Of a stretch of DNA of 64,000 bases, positions 18,521-34,431 are shown piece by piece. The notes beneath the pieces are model-generated. The model was given only the letters and a program-made list of their open reading frames with translations. It had not been told where the DNA came from and ran no database searches. The position numbers and the translations under genes were made by a program. Source of the stretch: an uncultured Granulosicoccaceae bacterium (lineage in GTDB: Bacteria; Pseudomonadota; Gammaproteobacteria; Granulosicoccales; Granulosicoccaceae); NCBI GenBank assembly GCA_938006335.1, contig CALLMF010000002.1, positions 186,001 to 250,000 on the forward strand, in the 5' to 3' direction. Numbering within the stretch: the first letter of the stretch is position 1; the number at the start of each line of letters is the position of its first letter.

Positions 18521-18973
18521 CTACAGCAGCTGCGTGAATGCCTTTACATTGTCCACGCCGAAGGCCGATAAAGCTACCTGTCTACCGGTAACCGGGTCAC
18601 GCAACTCCACCAGGCCGTCTGACCAGAGTGTCAACGTGAACGGCTCCTCGGCGCCGTGGCCGCTCGCACGGCGTTCCCGCGCCAATCCACGCATCACGCT
18701 GCGCATGAAGCCACCTTCGCCGGTGGTGAGTCTGGCCATCGCATGTCCCTCTGCCGCATCCAGTATGCCGACATCCCCGTTCGGATAGTCCACGAAACGC
18801 AGCTGACGCTCGGACACCGGCTCGCCGTGGTCCAGCGTCTCGGCAAGGGTCTGGCCAGGCTCGGGGCGCTGCGTGCTCGCGAGGACCACAGCGCCACCCA
18901 CCATCGCCAACACGCCGACCAGAAACCAGTTCGGCAAGATGGGAAGGCTGGACTTGCCGCCGGCGCGACTCAT
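18521..18973 (-). CDS. puhC: PuhC, photosynthetic complex assembly protein
   Basis: 150 residues with one N-terminal membrane helix (WFLVGVLAMVGGAVVLAS) and a periplasmic-type domain. Family sequence features are QLRFVDYPNGDVGILDA, GGFMRSVMRGLARERRA and FTLTLWSDGLVELRDPVTGR. PuhC is needed for normal RC-LH1 assembly in Rhodobacter. The ATG overlaps the puhB stop as ATGA. It ends 17 bases before the next small gene. Confidence 0.93.
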   Translation of the reverse strand: MSRAGGKSSLPILPNWFLVGVLAMVGGAVVLASTQRPEPGQTLAETLDHGEPVSERQLRFVDYPNGDVGILDAAEGHAMARLTTGEGGFMRSVMRGLARERRASGHGAEEPFTLTLWSDGLVELRDPVTGRQVALSAFGVDNVKAFTQLL

Positions 18974-19644
18974 CGCGCGAGCTCGGTCGTACCCATGCCG
19001 ATCGCAGCAGGGCTGGCGACGCGGGTACCTGTCGGCTCGGTCTTGACCGTACCGACGGGAGCCGCGCTGCGAATCGTATCGGCAATGAGCGTCGCAACCT
19101 CTGCAGCGTCAGGAATCGCACGCAGCATCGGTTGGGGCTTGCGGAATCGCCATGGCCGCACATGCGGCCAGAGCACCAGATAGCTGACCCGACTGCCCGT
19201 AGCGACCTGCAGCGGAATGTTGCCACTGCCGTTGCGATTCACCGCAACATCGGCCGCAACGATCTGCTTGAACGGCAGATTGATGGTGAGCTGGATCGCG
19301 ATTCCAAAGCGAATCAGCAGGCGCTGGTTGGTCAAGGTGTAGATCGTTGCCGAGGCCGACAGCCAGGCGAGCGACGCCAGTATGCCGATAGCGCCGACGC
19401 AGAGGATCAGCGTGAGCGCGGGCCCGGCCAGCAGCGCTTGCTTGTCCGCGCCGTTGCTGAGCTGCCGTGTCACATCCAGCAGCACGATAAATAGAAAGTA
19501 CAGGGCGACCTTGCGTACATGGAAGGCATCAATTGCGAGGGCGATCCAGTTGGGTGACCCCTGCCAGATGATGTGCTCGCCCTCCGGTAGCGGTGCCGGG
19601 ATGCCGGGTTGCGGCTCCCATTCGAACTCGGTTGGATTGCTCAT
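18970..19644 (-). CDS. puhB: PuhB, reaction-centre assembly protein
   Basis: 224-residue membrane protein with a PH-like (bPH_2) domain. The N-terminal EGEHIIWQGSPNW is diagnostic. Hydrophobic helices lie at about residues 45-65 and 75-105, followed by a conserved TNQRLLIRFGIAIQLTINLP stretch. PuhB promotes reaction-centre H-subunit dimer formation and assembly. It starts 18 bases after puhA and overlaps puhC by four bases. Confidence 0.94.
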   Translation of the reverse strand: MSNPTEFEWEPQPGIPAPLPEGEHIIWQGSPNWIALAIDAFHVRKVALYFLFIVLLDVTRQLSNGADKQALLAGPALTLILCVGAIGILASLAWLSASATIYTLTNQRLLIRFGIAIQLTINLPFKQIVAADVAVNRNGSGNIPLQVATGSRVSYLVLWPHVRPWRFRKPQPMLRAIPDAAEVATLIADTIRSAAPVGTVKTEPTGTRVASPAAIGMGTTELAR

Positions 19645-19662
19645 GTCGGCGGCTTCCGTGAT

Positions 19663-20484
19663 CTAGACGAGCGGCTCGGCGAGGTCCGGAGACGCGTGCA
19701 GCTGACCACCTCCGTAGTACGCCTGGATCTGGTCTTCCTCACGCAAGGTGACACTCATCGGGTTGGACAGACGCGGCACACCATCGATCTGATGGGCGTA
19801 GACCGACGCGACGTCGATGTACCGCGCACGTACCGTCAGACGATGCATCAACGAGCCTTCCGTCGGTGCCTTGGTGCTCTTGCGAATGGTGGAGAGCATG
19901 ATCGGCAGCAGTACGGTGCCGCCAGAGTTGAGCGTCACCGTGTAGTAGCGCGGAATGCGTTCCATGCAATCGACCCAGATATCACTGATGCTGCCTACCG
20001 CCGTGCCTTCCCGCGTGTGTACGGGAAGCCCACGAGGATCAACCGTCCCCTCCGGTACATAAAAGTCATCGGAGAGCGCGCTCATCGGTTTCAGGCGAGG
20101 TGAGCCGTCGAGCATCTGATCGGGTGCGTTTTCTCGCTCCACCCAGGCCGCGGCGCCGATGCCATGCGTCATGCAGTCCTCGGTCGGGATGATCGGGTCG
20201 CCCTCCACGCGTCCGCTTCTGGCAGCGAGTGGACGATCGTCATCGTTCTTGCCGCTCGGCAGCTGCACTTCGCCGCCGTGGTAGAGCTTGTAGGTCTTGG
20301 GTGCAGGCACGCCGAGTAACAGATCGACCGGCTTGTCACCATTTTTCCCACCGCGCAGTGGGTAGCCTTCGCGCTTGCTCTCACGATTCAGATACAGAAC
20401 CAGGGCAAGGAAGAAAATCCAGAAAACGTAAAGCGCCACTTGGGCGACATCCAGGTAGCTTGTCAGTGCACCGACTTCTCGCAT
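19663..20484 (-). CDS. puhA: Photosynthetic reaction centre H subunit
   Basis: 273 residues. A single membrane helix near the N-terminus (VAQVALYVFWIFFLALVLYL) is followed by YLNRESKREGYPL and then a large cytoplasmic beta domain (PRC-barrel type) with VGSISDIWVDCMERIPRYY and LPIMLSTIRK. It caps the PufL/PufM core on the cytoplasmic side and helps proton uptake to QB. It follows lhaA by 51 bases on the same strand and is followed by puhB and puhC. Confidence 0.96.
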   Translation of the reverse strand: MREVGALTSYLDVAQVALYVFWIFFLALVLYLNRESKREGYPLRGGKNGDKPVDLLLGVPAPKTYKLYHGGEVQLPSGKNDDDRPLAARSGRVEGDPIIPTEDCMTHGIGAAAWVERENAPDQMLDGSPRLKPMSALSDDFYVPEGTVDPRGLPVHTREGTAVGSISDIWVDCMERIPRYYTVTLNSGGTVLLPIMLSTIRKSTKAPTEGSLMHRLTVRARYIDVASVYAHQIDGVPRLSNPMSVTLREEDQIQAYYGGGQLHASPDLAEPLV

Positions 20485-20535
20485 GGCTATCTCACTGTGT
20501 CGTTGTTATGAAAGGGTTGCCGTGACTGATGCAGC

Positions 20536-21960
20536 TCAGGTCGGGAACTCGGAGAGTCCGACATTGCCCTGAGCCGTGTCAGTACTGGCGCTGCGGTTGA
20601 CCAATGGCCCGAGGGCCACCAGCGTGAAAAAGAGCAACAGGATCTCGACGTGGTAGACCGTGCTGTAACCCACGCCGGGTTGTGTAAGTGCGCTGCCGAG
20701 GCTGCCGTTGCCCGCAAGGGTCGACACCAGGTCGCGGAGCACTCCGCCGATGGCAATACCAACACCCGCGGCAGTCGCTTGAGCGGCCCCCCACGCACCG
20801 AGGGACAGGCCGCGGTGTTCGGCGTCGACCATGGTCATGGCCATGACCAAGGTGCCCGCGCCGAGCAGACCGGCGCCAAATCCGATGAGCAGCGTGCCGA
20901 CGCAGAACAAGGCTATCGATTGAAACGGTTCGGCGAACACGACACAGGAAAACGCGACGATACCTACCAGAACCCCGCGAGCCGCGATGCGCACGGCGTC
21001 CTGTCCGGCGCGCAGCCACAAAGCCGCGATGGTGAAGGCGACCAGGCTACCGGCTGCCAACAGGGCGGTCAGACGCGTGGTTCCGCTGACAGACAGGCTC
21101 AGTATTTCAGCGCCGTAGGGCTCCAGCAGTACGTCCTGCATGCTGAATCCGGCAGTGCCGAGCACCACGGCCAACAGGAAACGCTTGCCACGAGCCGCTC
21201 GTGTGTAGCGCTGCCAGGCGGCGGCAAAGCGGGGGCTTGTGGTGTTGCTGTTGACGCCGGGTCTGCGCGCCTCCTGCTTCCAGATGGCGGCAACATTGAG
21301 AACGAGAGTGACGACGGCAGCACCCTGAATAACCTGAATCAATCTGATCTGAGAGAAGTCCGACAGCAACAATCCGACAACGAGCGCACTGGTCAGCATG
21401 CCGACGAGCAGCATCACGTACAACAAGGCGACAACCTGCGGCCTGGATTCTTCAGGAGCGACATCGGTGGCAAGTGCCAGGCCTGCAGTTTGCACGATAT
21501 GCAAACCTGCGCCGGTCATTAGAAACGCAAGCGCTGCTGCCACCTGAGCCAACCACGGAGGCGCGTTGCCATCACCAGAGAGCAGCAACAGGGCAAAGGG
21601 CATGATGGCAAGTCCCCCGAACTTTATCAGCGCGCCCATCCAGATATAGGGCACCCGGCGCCAGCCGATGGCGGAACGGTGATGATCGGATCGAAAGCCG
21701 ATGAGCGCTCGAAAGGGCGCAAACAACAGCGGAAGCCCGACCATCGTGGCGACCTGCCAGGCCGGTACGCCGAGTTCGATTATCAGTACGCGATTGAGTG
21801 TTCCGGTAAGCAACACCAGAGCGATGCCACAGGACACTTGAAAGAGAGACAAGCGCAACAATCGGCCAAGCGGCAGCGTTTCGCTGACGGCATCAGCGAA
21901 GGGCAGGGCGCGCATCATCAGTGCACGCCAGGCAGCCTTGTTGTCTTGTGCAGACGTCAC
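20536..21960 (-). CDS. lhaA: LhaA, PucC-family light-harvesting 1 assembly protein
   Basis: 474-residue polytopic protein of the BCD/PucC branch of the major facilitator superfamily, with about 12 hydrophobic segments. The N-terminal FADAVSETLPLGRLLRLSLFQ region and ALIGFRSDHHRSAIGWRRVP-like loop match the family. LhaA assists LH1 assembly and interacts with the pigment and translocon machinery in Rhodobacter. The GTG start overlaps the bchM stop (GTGA). A second PucC-family member is encoded after bchG. Confidence 0.93.
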   Translation of the reverse strand: MTSAQDNKAAWRALMMRALPFADAVSETLPLGRLLRLSLFQVSCGIALVLLTGTLNRVLIIELGVPAWQVATMVGLPLLFAPFRALIGFRSDHHRSAIGWRRVPYIWMGALIKFGGLAIMPFALLLLSGDGNAPPWLAQVAAALAFLMTGAGLHIVQTAGLALATDVAPEESRPQVVALLYVMLLVGMLTSALVVGLLLSDFSQIRLIQVIQGAAVVTLVLNVAAIWKQEARRPGVNSNTTSPRFAAAWQRYTRAARGKRFLLAVVLGTAGFSMQDVLLEPYGAEILSLSVSGTTRLTALLAAGSLVAFTIAALWLRAGQDAVRIAARGVLVGIVAFSCVVFAEPFQSIALFCVGTLLIGFGAGLLGAGTLVMAMTMVDAEHRGLSLGAWGAAQATAAGVGIAIGGVLRDLVSTLAGNGSLGSALTQPGVGYSTVYHVEILLLFFTLVALGPLVNRSASTDTAQGNVGLSEFPT

Positions 21961-22664
21961 GGCACGACGAGCTCCAGTGCCTGCGACTTGTAGAAGCGAG
22001 TATCAACGCGGGCGGTACGCGCCACCCGCACATGGCTGCAAGCTTCGCTGTTGTCCAGCAGATTGCGTAGCGTGGACTCGGCAATCGGCTCGATAGCAGG
22101 CGACCGGTCGCCCTTGGGGAACAGCTGACCGGCGTATTTCATCAGCATCAGCAAGGGCGAGCGAGGCGCAAACGTGAATACCAGCGACGAGCCCGACCCG
22201 CTCAGTGCACGGGACAGCGCAATCGCCGCATCGCGCATGTCGTGGGCCGGATAGTGAATCAGTGAATCCATGGCCATCACGTGGTCGAAGTCCTCGCCGT
22301 TGTCACCCAGCATGTCGCCGACGCGATAGTCGATCCGTTGCAACAGGGCGTCGGGAGTCCGGCGTCCGGCGACTTCAAGCAGCGATGCGCTGATATCCAC
22401 GGCAACAACGTCCGCCCCGCGTTCCGCGAGTTCAATGGCCATCGAACCGGTGCCACAGCCGGCATCAAGTACGCGCTTGCCCGATAGATCGTCAGGCAGC
22501 CAATCCAGCATCCGCGCGCGCATGCTGTCGCGTCCAGCGCGCACGGTCTGACGCACCTTGGACACAGGCGCATCCGAGGTGAGCTGTTCCCAGGTACGTG
22601 CCGCCGTCCTGTCGAAGTACAGTTCGAGTTGCTGGCGACGGCCGAGGTAGGTGGCGCTCTTCAT
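21957..22664 (-). CDS. bchM: Mg-protoporphyrin IX O-methyltransferase
   Basis: 235-residue SAM-dependent methyltransferase that methylates the C13 propionate of Mg-protoporphyrin IX. SAM motif I is VLDAGCGTGSMAIELAERGA (about residues 65-84), followed by VVAVDIS; the C-terminal FYKSQALELV matches BchM. ATG 22664 (MKSATYLGRRQQL) is the family start; a longer frame has no support. It lies 25 bases after bchL in the bchF-to-crtB unit. Confidence 0.94.
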   Translation of the reverse strand: MKSATYLGRRQQLELYFDRTAARTWEQLTSDAPVSKVRQTVRAGRDSMRARMLDWLPDDLSGKRVLDAGCGTGSMAIELAERGADVVAVDISASLLEVAGRRTPDALLQRIDYRVGDMLGDNGEDFDHVMAMDSLIHYPAHDMRDAAIALSRALSGSGSSLVFTFAPRSPLLMLMKYAGQLFPKGDRSPAIEPIAESTLRNLLDNSEACSHVRVARTARVDTRFYKSQALELVVP

Positions 22665-22689
22665 GGGCGTAGGCTTCGGTGAGCTTGGA

Positions 22690-27333
<4,644 letters not shown>

Positions 27334-27344
<11 letters not shown>

Positions 27345-28935
27345 AGTGGGCTTTGGCCTCGTACAGCGTGTCGACCGTGATGCGATCGTGCCCGGCATCA
27401 CGCGCGTAGGCTTCCGTATTGCGTCGCGCCTTGCCGCGTACAAAGAACGGAATCTTCTTCAGTTCCTTCTCTGCATCAGCGGTCCATGGTGACGAGGTGT
27501 CATCGCTGCCGTCGTTCGCTGCTTCTGCATCCGTGGAGATGTCCGTAGCGAGCGCCGCAGGCGTGGCTCCCTCACCGCCATGCAGATGAGAGGGCGCAAC
27601 GGCGTCATTGAACTCGAAGTCGTCGCGGAACATGTGCAGCAAGTGCTCTTCAAGACCCATCGTCAACGGGTGCACCCACGTATCGAAGATCACATTGGCG
27701 CCTTCGAATCCGACCTGCGGCGAGTAGCGGGCAGGAAAGTCCTGTACGTGAACCGGCGCCGAGATCACCGCGCAAGGAATGCCGAGCCGCTTGGCGATGT
27801 GGCGCTCCATTTGAGTGCCGAGTACAAGCTCGGGTTGAGCGGCTTCGATGGCGGCTTCCACATCCAGATAGTCGTCGCTGATCAGTGCCTCGACACCCAG
27901 TTTTTCCGCGGCGGCCTTGACGTCACGTGCCATCTCGCGCGAGAAGCTGCCGAGTCCGACGACCTTGAAACCGAGCTCTTCGCTGGCGATGCGCGCCGCT
28001 GACACCGCGTGTGAGCCGTCACCGTAGATGAACACGCGCTTGCCGGTGAGGTACGTCGAGTCGACGGAGCGGGAATACCAGGGCAATCGACTGAGTTCGG
28101 CGTCCAGCGCCGTGGTGGCATCGCCGCCGGTGATCGCTTGTACTTCGCGCACAAAGTCGAGCGTGGCACCGACGCCGATCGGCACCGTGGATACCACCGG
28201 CTGCGAGAAGGTGCGGGTCAACCACTTGCACAAGGTGCGCGCAACTTCGGGGCACAGGCAGATATTGAAATCGGCGTCCGGTATGCGTGCGAGATCCGCA
28301 ACCGTCGCGTCCAGCGGTGCAATCAGGTTGATGTCGACATCGAGCAGATCGAGGAGCTTCCCGATCTCGACGACATCATCGCGGCAACGAAAACCGAGGC
28401 TGGTCGGACCGAGCACGTTCGCACTCATGCGGCGAGGTGCATCACTCGCAGACACTTCAGGAGCCGCGTCAGCGGTCGTGTCGTTGGCGGGCTGACTCGC
28501 CAGGACGTGGCGCACCAGGTAGTAGAAGGACTCGCTGGCACCCCAGTTTTCCTTCTTGGAATAGGCGGGCAACTCCAACGGTACGACCGGCACCGGAATA
28601 CCCATCGATTGGGCGAGCGAGCCTGGTTGATCCTGCAACAGCTCAGCCGTGCACGACTCGCCGACCATCAGGGCTGCCGGCTGGAAACGCTCGTAGGCAT
28701 CACGTACGGTCGTCTTGACCAGGCCTGCGGTGTCGGCCCCCAGGTCACGTGCCTGAAACGTGGTGTAGCTGACCGGCGGGCGGCGCTTGCTGCGCTCGAT
28801 CATCGTGAACAGCAGGTCTGCGTAGGTATCGCCCTGCGGTGCGTGGATGACGTAGTGAACATCTCGCATCGACATGGCAATGCGCATGGCGCCGACATGT
28901 GGGGGGCCTTCGTAGGTCCACAGTGCGAGTTCCAT
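27334..28935 (-). CDS. bchB: Light-independent protochlorophyllide reductase subunit B
   Basis: 533-residue NifK-like subunit of the BchNB complex. The start [20 protein letters not shown] is diagnostic, and conserved [10 protein letters not shown] and [15 protein letters not shown] segments follow. The last ~60 residues ([20 protein letters not shown], with [15 protein letters not shown] after it) form the C-terminal domain that closes the active site. A Ser/Ala/Thr-rich segment precedes it. ATG 28935 begins 5 bases after the bchN stop and the gene overlaps bchH. Confidence 0.97.
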
Positions 28936-28940
28936 GAGGC

Positions 28941-30718
<1,778 letters not shown>

Positions 30719-30762
30719 AGGCAAGGGCTTCGGCGGCGAGTGGGGGTGTCTGGACTCGCTGC

Positions 30763-30804
30763 AGTCTAAGAGTCGATGACAGTGAGTGTCAACATTTATA
30801 GACA
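30763..30804 (-). promoter_or_regulatory. bchF promoter with PpsR/CrtJ-type operator
   Basis: Perfect TGT-N12-ACA palindrome TGTCAACATTTATAGACA at 30787-30804, extended to 7-bp arms (GAGTGTC/GACACTC) with the flanks. This is the known PpsR/CrtJ recognition pattern. On the minus strand it contains a consensus -35 TTGACA (30792-30787), with a -10-like TAGACT 18 bases on (30768-30763). Repressor binding would cover the -35 box. It should control bchF and the genes behind it; the divergent ppaA start is about 120 bases away. Confidence 0.75.
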
Positions 30805-30875
30805 CTCAGCTTATGTCGCACAGAGATGACTTTCGAGAGTAGTATCGAGCCAGACGCGCACCAGTCGAGAAAGTC

Positions 30876-30905
30876 TTGACATTTCCAGAGCCTTCTCACT
30901 ACCCT
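30876..30905 (+). promoter_or_regulatory. Possible ppaA promoter
   Basis: TTGACA at 30876-30881 and TACCCT at 30900-30905, 18 bases apart, about 22 bases before the ppaA ATG. The -35 is perfect but the -10 matches only three of six consensus bases, so the call is weak. No PpsR palindrome overlaps it, unlike the bchF, bchG and crtE promoters. Confidence 0.3.
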
Positions 30906-30927
30906 GAGGCCCCCGCGCGGCGTGAGT

Positions 30928-31866
30928 ATGAGCCCAGTGCCATATCCGAAGGACGCAGACGCTCATCGAATTCAGCTGACCGATCCGCGGCCGAGCACCG
31001 ATGTGTCAGGCGGGCCGGACATTTGCGACAGTGCCGTTTCAGCCGCATCCATCAGCCCGGACCAGTTGCTCAGCCTCGTGGAAGGTGAGCTGCTCCCAAG
31101 GCTGTGGATGAACTGCCGCCGTAATGTCGACTTGCCAGCAGCGCGGCCGGCGATGCCCACAGGGCAGCCGTGGCCGGAAGATACCGTCGCCAACATTTGT
31201 ACGCTCGCGAGTTGCGAGGACGACGAATCACTCGATCTGATCGTCAATACGGCACTCGACAATGGCGCAGACGTTACCCAGGTCTTCCTGGAGCTGCTCG
31301 GGCCCGCGGCCAAGGAGCTTGGCGAGGACTGGCTTGCTGACCGGGCAAGCTTCATCGATGTGCATCTGGGGCTCTTGTCCCTGCGGCGGCTGGTCGGTCG
31401 ATTCGAGGGCTTTGTTCATGCTCGCAGCGGCGCCGGGCGCGATATCCTGCTCACAACCGCTCCAGGTGATGACCACTCGTTTGGAATCACACTCGTTGCA
31501 GATTGCTTCCAGCGCGCTGGATGGCGGGTTTGCAATCTGACCGGAGCCTCGCTCGACGAGCTTGTTGGCGCCGTCGCAGACAACACGTTCAACTGCGTTG
31601 GCCTGTCGCTCTACAACGACTCTGGCCTCGACGATCTCAGACAAGCTATCGCTGACATACGTGTCGCGAGTCGAAATCCGGACATCGTGGTCGTGGTCGG
31701 TGGGGTCAGCTTTGAAAACGTGACCGAACCGACTCAGCGTGTTGGGGCAGACTTGTATTTGACCGAAGCGCGTGATGCGGTTGAAAAAATCGGTCGAGCA
31801 TTGGGTCTGACCGGGACCAGCACTCATGAACGAGAAGGGCTTGGTGCGCGGCTTGCGGACGCTTAG
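30928..31866 (+). CDS. ppaA: PpaA/AerR-type cobalamin-binding photosynthesis regulator
   Basis: 312-residue regulator with a helical linker domain and a C-terminal B12-binding Rossmann domain. The heme/cobalamin-sensing signature is TAPGDDHSFGITLVADCFQ, whose His (about residue 173) is the likely axial ligand. It is followed by AGWRVCNLTGASLDELV, FNCVGLSLYND and VVVVGGVSFEN. In Rhodobacter, AerR/PpaA is an antirepressor that acts on CrtJ/PpsR in response to light through B12. ATG 30928 is chosen over GTG 30922. It is directly followed by ppsR. Confidence 0.92.
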   Translation: MSPVPYPKDADAHRIQLTDPRPSTDVSGGPDICDSAVSAASISPDQLLSLVEGELLPRLWMNCRRNVDLPAARPAMPTGQPWPEDTVANICTLASCEDDESLDLIVNTALDNGADVTQVFLELLGPAAKELGEDWLADRASFIDVHLGLLSLRRLVGRFEGFVHARSGAGRDILLTTAPGDDHSFGITLVADCFQRAGWRVCNLTGASLDELVGAVADNTFNCVGLSLYNDSGLDDLRQAIADIRVASRNPDIVVVVGGVSFENVTEPTQRVGADLYLTEARDAVEKIGRALGLTGTSTHEREGLGARLADA

Positions 31867-31973
31867 CGATCCGTGCTTGTAATATTTCGTCACGCGGGCG
31901 CACGGTTGCCTGTGATCTGTATCCTACGGATAGCTGACTACGTTTACGTTTCATTCATATACAGGGGCAGGTG

Positions 31974-33383
31974 ATGTACGGCTTCAGAGCGCCTGCTCAG
32001 AGTCTAGGCGTACTCGATAGCGAAGTTGCAGACAAGCTCATTGGCGCTGCAACCGACATCGCTGTGGTGCTCGACGGTCGAGGCGTCATTCGCGACATCA
32101 GCGTGAGCAGCAACCTTGCGGCGCACGACCTCGCTCAATGGATCGGTCGCCCTTGGGTCGATACAGTCGCCCCGGACAGCCGACACAAGGTCGAGGAGTT
32201 CTTGTCGGCGGGCCCTGCTTCCAATGCGCCATCGCAACGCCAGATCAACCAGACGCTGCCCGAGGGTGGCAATCTGATGGTGCTGTATTCGGTCGTGGAG
32301 CTTCCTGAGCGGGACTTTCGGGTCGCGATCGGCAAGGACATGAGCGCTCTCGAGCGCATGCAGCAGAAACTGATCAACGTGCAGCACCAGATGGAGCGCG
32401 ACTATCTACGTCTCAGGCAATTCGAGACCCGGTATCGTTTGCTGTTTCGCACTGCGCCAGATGCGATCATCATCGCCAATCGCGATACGCTGCAGATTGT
32501 CGAGGCGAACGCAGCTGCTTGTGAGCTCTGTGGCCATACCGAGCGTCGCATGCTCGCGCGCAGACTACCTCAGTGTTTTCCTGAGCCACACCGGTCTGCC
32601 ATCGTGACGGCGCTGGAATCGCTCGGCGGCGATCAGCAACCGGTAAATCTCGACGTTGCCGTACGTGGGGCTGACCTGCTTTATGCCGCGACAGTGTCTT
32701 CGTTCAACGCTGACAATGTGCCGCATGTGCTGTTGCGTTTGTCGCTGCCCGTCGATGAGGGAGCCGACGTCTCGGCTCCAATCGTCCAGCAGGATCACCT
32801 TCACCGCTTAGGAGTACTCGTTGAGCAAGCGCCTGATGCGCTCGTTGTGACGGATGCGTCCGGCAAGGTGCTGGTGGCCAACACGGAGTTTCTGGATATC
32901 GTGCAAAGCGTCTCAGCTGCGACCATAACCGGTGAAAACCTCTCTCGTTGGCTGGGCTATGACAACGTCGACTACCAGGTCATCATGAACAGCCTGACGG
33001 AACATGGTTCCTTGCGCTTGTACAACACGCGTATGCGCGGGGAACATGGATCGATTGTCGAGGTCGAGTTGTCCGCCGCAGCCATGGAAACAGCGGATGG
33101 CGCCTGCTTTGGATTTTCCATCCGCAATATTGGCAGACGCGCCGAGGCTGCCAACGATTCCAGCGCCGGCAACAGTCTGGTGCGTTCGGAGGATCAACTC
33201 ACCAAGCTCGTGGGTCGTGTGCCGTTGAAGGAGTTGGTGCGCGAGTCCACCGATCTCATCGAGCAACTGTGCATCGAAGCTGCCCTGCGAATGACGGGCA
33301 ACAATCGGGCGTCAGCCGCGGAGATTCTCGGCCTGAGCCGCCAGAGCCTGTACGTGAAACTGCGCCGCTACAACATGGACTAG
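31974..33383 (+). CDS. ppsR: PpsR/CrtJ photosynthesis repressor
   Basis: 469-residue transcription factor: N-terminal PAS-like region, a coiled Q-linker (ERMQQKLINVQHQMERDYLRL), two PAS domains (about 150-260 and 275-390) and a Fis-type helix-turn-helix at the end (NNRASAAEILGLSRQSLYVK). Cys in IEQLCIEAAL, just before the HTH, corresponds to the redox-sensitive Cys of PpsR. It represses bch, crt and puc genes at TGT-N12-ACA sites; three such sites are in this window. ATG 31974 follows a GGGGCAGG ribosome site. A 13-base inverted repeat (TATCC-TAC-GGATA, 31920-31932) lies upstream. Confidence 0.95.
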   Translation: MYGFRAPAQSLGVLDSEVADKLIGAATDIAVVLDGRGVIRDISVSSNLAAHDLAQWIGRPWVDTVAPDSRHKVEEFLSAGPASNAPSQRQINQTLPEGGNLMVLYSVVELPERDFRVAIGKDMSALERMQQKLINVQHQMERDYLRLRQFETRYRLLFRTAPDAIIIANRDTLQIVEANAAACELCGHTERRMLARRLPQCFPEPHRSAIVTALESLGGDQQPVNLDVAVRGADLLYAATVSSFNADNVPHVLLRLSLPVDEGADVSAPIVQQDHLHRLGVLVEQAPDALVVTDASGKVLVANTEFLDIVQSVSAATITGENLSRWLGYDNVDYQVIMNSLTEHGSLRLYNTRMRGEHGSIVEVELSAAAMETADGACFGFSIRNIGRRAEAANDSSAGNSLVRSEDQLTKLVGRVPLKELVRESTDLIEQLCIEAALRMTGNNRASAAEILGLSRQSLYVKLRRYNMD

Positions 33384-33422
33384 CGGCAGCCCTGGCGCCG
33401 AGAATTTACGGGTAAGTCGGAC

Positions 33423-33464
33423 TGTCAATCAAAGTTGACAGACGTTTCGCGTCAGTGCTAGCGT
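33423..33464 (+). promoter_or_regulatory. bchG promoter with PpsR/CrtJ-type operator
   Basis: Perfect TGT-N12-ACA palindrome TGTCAATCAAAGTTGACA at 33423-33440, containing -35 TTGACA (33435-33440). A weak -10 TAGCGT lies at 33459-33464, 18 bases on. If the -10 is right, transcription begins at about 33471, right at the bchG ATG. The message would then be nearly leaderless, or translation would start at GTG 33503. The palindrome itself is clear; the -10 is not. Confidence 0.7.
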
Positions 33465-33469
33465 GTGGC

Positions 33470-34381
33470 ATGGTTTCACACGCTGCCAACTCCCGACATT
33501 CAGTGCTCTCAGCGGCACCGGCAGTACTCGAATTACTCAAGCCCATCACCTGGTTTCCGCCGATGTGGGCGTTCCTGTGTGGAGTGGTTTCCGCCGGGCA
33601 GCCGGTGACGGGACAAGGCGTTTCCGTGTTTCTCGGCGTGTTGTTGGCCGGACCTCTGGTGTGTGCCACGAGTCAAGCGGTCAACGACTGGTACGACCGC
33701 GAGGTCGATGCGATCAATCAACCGGAACGCCCGATTCCCAGTGGGCGTATCCCTGGCAAATGGGGACTCTACATCGGCGTCATATGGACGCTGTTGTCGG
33801 TCGTTGTGGCCGGCATACTGGGTCCGGTAGTACTGGCTGCGGCGACCGTCGGTCTGTTGCTTGCCTGGGCCTACAGCGCACCACCACTGCGCTTGAAGAT
33901 GAACGGTTGGTGGGGGAACGCGGCCGTGGGCCTCTGCTACGAAGGTTTGCCGTGGATTACGGGTGCCGCCATTCTCAGCATCAACGGCGTGCCTGACGGT
34001 CGTGTGTTTGTCATGGCCTTGCTCTACAGCATCGGTGCACACGGCATCATGGTGCTCAACGATTTCAAGGCCGTGGAGGGTGACACGCGCCTCGGTGTGC
34101 GTACCTTGCCGGTGCAGCTGGGTGTCAGTCGTGCTGCGTGGGTGGCCTGTCTTTTCATGGCCGGTGCACAGTGTGTGGTAGCCGCTTTGCTGCTGCTGTG
34201 GCAGCAGTTCTGGTTTGCCGCGGCGGTTGCCGCGTTGATCGCAGCGCAGGTCGTGTTGATGCGCAAGCTGTTGACCGCGCCTCGCGATCTTGCGCCCTGG
34301 TACAACGCCACCGGTGTTTCCTTGTATGTGCTCGGCATGATGGTGACTGCCGTGGCACTGAGATTCCTGCCCGTCACTTGA
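33470..34381 (+). CDS. bchG: Bacteriochlorophyll synthase
   Basis: 303-residue UbiA-family prenyltransferase of the inner membrane that attaches geranylgeranyl or phytyl diphosphate to bacteriochlorophyllide a. The prenyl-diphosphate motif is NDWYDREVDAINQPERPIPS (about residues 71-90); a second motif, NDFKAVEGDTRLGVRTLP, is near 190. About eight or nine membrane helices. Starts possible are GTG 33455, ATG 33470 or GTG 33503; conserved sequence begins LLKPITWFPPMW. First gene of the plus-strand run to crtI. Confidence 0.95.
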   Translation: MVSHAANSRHSVLSAAPAVLELLKPITWFPPMWAFLCGVVSAGQPVTGQGVSVFLGVLLAGPLVCATSQAVNDWYDREVDAINQPERPIPSGRIPGKWGLYIGVIWTLLSVVVAGILGPVVLAAATVGLLLAWAYSAPPLRLKMNGWWGNAAVGLCYEGLPWITGAAILSINGVPDGRVFVMALLYSIGAHGIMVLNDFKAVEGDTRLGVRTLPVQLGVSRAAWVACLFMAGAQCVVAALLLLWQQFWFAAAVAALIAAQVVLMRKLLTAPRDLAPWYNATGVSLYVLGMMVTAVALRFLPVT

Positions 34382-34431
34382 GTCTGGAATTTCCAGCGCT
34401 TCGGTCTTCATCCCGAAAAGAGGTCATTGCA

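Noticed and set aside
20650-21522. 290-codon plus-strand frame opposite lhaA
   Set aside because: It is a Gly/Gln/Asp/His-rich shadow of the membrane protein LhaA on the other strand.
33533-34411. 292-codon minus-strand frame opposite bchG
   Set aside because: It is antisense to bchG with His/Gln/Arg-rich composition, a shadow of a membrane-protein gene.
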